DNA from: CAYNNP01 sp964398215 | GTDB lineage: Bacteria > Planctomycetota > Planctomycetia > Pirellulales > Pirellulaceae | Direction: 5' to 3' | Length of the DNA stretch: 6,587 nucleotides | NCBI GenBank assembly: GCA_964398215.1 | Contig: CAYNNP010000308.1 | Span: forward strand, 1 to 6,587 | In this document: in pieces, positions 4,869-6,587 of the stretch | Numbering within the stretch: position 1 is the stretch's first letter | How the letters are laid out: each line of letters opens with the position of its first letter | Notes under the pieces: model-generated | Told to the model about the DNA's origin: nothing | What the model saw: the letters and a program-made list of their open reading frames with translations, nothing else | The model's database searches: none | Translations under genes and position numbers: made by a program

Positions 4869-6587
4869 ATGTCTGAAGACACATCAGCACCCGTGAGTGC
4901 GAAAGTACAATCCGACCGAGACCTATTGCTGAAAGCGCAGGATGACGGCAAGGTCCTTGGCGCCTACATCAAACTTTCCGGACCAGGTTGGCTGCAAAGT
5001 GCAATTACCCTGGGCGGCGGTTCGCTCGCGGGCGCATTGTTCTTGGGGGTTTTGGGTGGAACGAGCATGCTGTGGTTGCAGCTGGTTGCAATCATTTTGG
5101 GCGTCGTGATGCTTTCCGCGATTAGCTACGTAACGCTTTCGACCGGCCGGCGTCCATTCGAGGCGATCAACACGGAAATCAATCCGGCTTTAGGGTGGGG
5201 CTGGCTGATTGCAACGATGCTGGCCAACATGATCTGGTGCATGCCGCAGTTCAGTCTGTGTTATGACGCCTTGAACAAAAACCTGTTTGCAATTGGCGGT
5301 AGCGAAGGACTTGGAGAAGGAACTAGCACCAAGTTCATCGTCAGCATCGTGTTGCTGGTCGCGGCTGGATCGATTGTTTTGATGAACACCAAGCAGGGCA
5401 AAATTGCCAAACTGTTTGACATATTTTTGAAAGCACTGATCGGCATGGTCGTCATTTGCTTTTTTGGCGTCGTTGCTTTGATGGCGTTCAATGGCGATTT
5501 GAACTTCGGCGAGATCTTCTCTGGCTTCATCCCGAACTTTTCACAGTGGAATGAACCGGCCGGTAAACTATCGGAGATCGCCAGTAGCTTGCCACAAGAA
5601 AGCCAGGGTTATTGGAGTGGCAAAATCGTTGGCAGCCAACAATCGGTCATGATCGCTGCGGCTGCGACAGCGGTCGGGATCAACATGACATTCTTGTTAC
5701 CGTATTCGATGCTAAGCCGAGGTTGGGATAAACCGTTTCGTGGATTGGCAAAGTTTGATTTGTCGACTGGCATGGCGATTCCCTATGTACTTGTTACCAG
5801 TTGCGTCGTGATTGCCGCTGCCGCTTCGTTCCACACAAAATTGGATGACAACCTGTTAAGCAGTGATCTGGCAACGATGCAACAGAGTCCGATGTTCGAT
5901 TCGGTCAGCAAAAATCTGATTGCCAAGGTTGAAGCAGACGAAGCCAACGCGAATTTATCCGACGACGAAAAACTGGCCTTAATCGCTTCGCTGCCTAAAG
6001 AAGAAAAGGTCATGGCAGCAGCGCTTGTCAAACGCAACGCCTTTCAGCTATCCGAGACTTTGACGCCGCTGTTGGGGCCCACCGGAGCGAAATTGATATT
6101 TGGCCTGGGTGTCTTTGGCATGGGTTTTTCGACCATCATTATTTTGATGCTGATCAATGGCTACGTGTTCCGTGAAATGCTAGGCCAACCCAACGCCTCG
6201 ACACCGTTTGTGATCGGTTGTTTGGTGGCAGGTATCTCGGGAGCCAGTTGGGTTGTCGTTTGGGATGGTGCCGGATTCTGGCTCGCGATCGTCGCGTCGA
6301 GTTTTGGGGCGATGCTGTTGCCAGTTGCCTACATCACATTCTTTTTGATGATGAACAGCAAACGGATTCTGGGTAACGAGAAACCGGTTGGCACATCGAT
6401 GATGATTTGGAATGTGCTGATGATTGTCGCAGTCATTGGTTCTTTGGTTGCCGCCTACGCTGCCATCAAAGGCCAGATGGGCAAGTCCACCATCGCGGCT
6501 TACTTGGTCAGCGGATTCCTGATTGCATACGCAATCGTCATCGTCGCCGGATTCGTGACCCGCAAGCAAAGCACCAGCGCGTCTTAA
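4869..6587 (+). CDS. Divergent Nramp-superfamily membrane carrier lacking the canonical metal-binding motifs
   Basis: A 572-residue integral membrane protein; canonical Nramp proteins have about 410-550. After a charged N-terminal tail (1-35) I see about 12 hydrophobic segments: 37-62, 67-90, 108-132, 155-173, 186-207, 258-283, 300-320, 407-433, 445-465, 466-495, 508-530 and 543-566. The Nramp signature start GPGWLQSA (38-45) is present, but where the family has DPGN in TM1 this protein has G49-G-G-S52, and the TM6 MPH motif reads L277-P-Y279. The residues that bind manganese or iron in studied Nramps are thus missing, so the substrate may differ (another cation, or something else). A polar loop of roughly 75 residues (321-396) between segments 7 and 8 is unusually long. 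The ATG follows a weak GAG site and a structured leader. Family membership is fairly sure; the transported substrate is not. Confidence 0.8.
   Translation: MSEDTSAPVSAKVQSDRDLLLKAQDDGKVLGAYIKLSGPGWLQSAITLGGGSLAGALFLGVLGGTSMLWLQLVAIILGVVMLSAISYVTLSTGRRPFEAINTEINPALGWGWLIATMLANMIWCMPQFSLCYDALNKNLFAIGGSEGLGEGTSTKFIVSIVLLVAAGSIVLMNTKQGKIAKLFDIFLKALIGMVVICFFGVVALMAFNGDLNFGEIFSGFIPNFSQWNEPAGKLSEIASSLPQESQGYWSGKIVGSQQSVMIAAAATAVGINMTFLLPYSMLSRGWDKPFRGLAKFDLSTGMAIPYVLVTSCVVIAAAASFHTKLDDNLLSSDLATMQQSPMFDSVSKNLIAKVEADEANANLSDDEKLALIASLPKEEKVMAAALVKRNAFQLSETLTPLLGPTGAKLIFGLGVFGMGFSTIIILMLINGYVFREMLGQPNASTPFVIGCLVAGISGASWVVVWDGAGFWLAIVASSFGAMLLPVAYITFFLMMNSKRILGNEKPVGTSMMIWNVLMIVAVIGSLVAAYAAIKGQMGKSTIAAYLVSGFLIAYAIVIVAGFVTRKQSTSAS

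Overview
The window looks like chromosomal DNA from a planctomycete, most likely near Rhodopirellula and the Pirellulaceae. That placement is inference. It rests on the gene types (a small Gfo/Idh/MocA oxidoreductase, a MoxR ATPase, a secreted serine hydrolase with DUF3471-like tails, a divergent Nramp-like carrier), on loose gene packing, on weak or absent Shine-Dalgarno sites and on a roughly balanced base composition judged by eye. No rRNA, tRNA, CRISPR array, transposase or phage gene is visible.

Layout. Positions 1-81 hold the last 26 codons of a plus-strand gene that enters from the left. It converges on a minus-strand pair: a MoxR AAA+ ATPase (1236-2177) followed 32 nt later by a Gfo/Idh/MocA oxidoreductase (238-1203). 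The convergent gap (82-237) holds a strong imperfect hairpin and a small hairpin with a T run, both terminator-like. Between the MoxR gene and the next plus-strand gene lies a 362-nt divergent gap. It contains the most striking non-coding signal here: a perfect 18-bp inverted repeat (2373-2390 / 2473-2490) whose 82-nt interior can itself fold into two further hairpins.

On the plus strand, 2540-4687 encodes a secreted class C beta-lactamase/DD-peptidase-type serine hydrolase. It has two N-terminal ankyrin-like repeats and three tandem C-terminal DUF3471-like repeats. After a 181-nt gap with a chain of hairpins, 4869-6587 encodes an Nramp-superfamily membrane carrier that lacks both canonical metal-binding motifs. 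Its leader can form two mutually exclusive 8-bp helices.

How they work together. Only the MoxR-oxidoreductase pair looks co-transcribed, and no shared pathway is evident. The serine hydrolase and the carrier point the same way but are separated by a probable terminator, so they are probably independent units. I see no clear multi-gene defence or mobile system. The best leads are the structured 118-bp inverted-repeat element, the non-canonical Nramp protein with its leader, and the domain architecture of the serine hydrolase.
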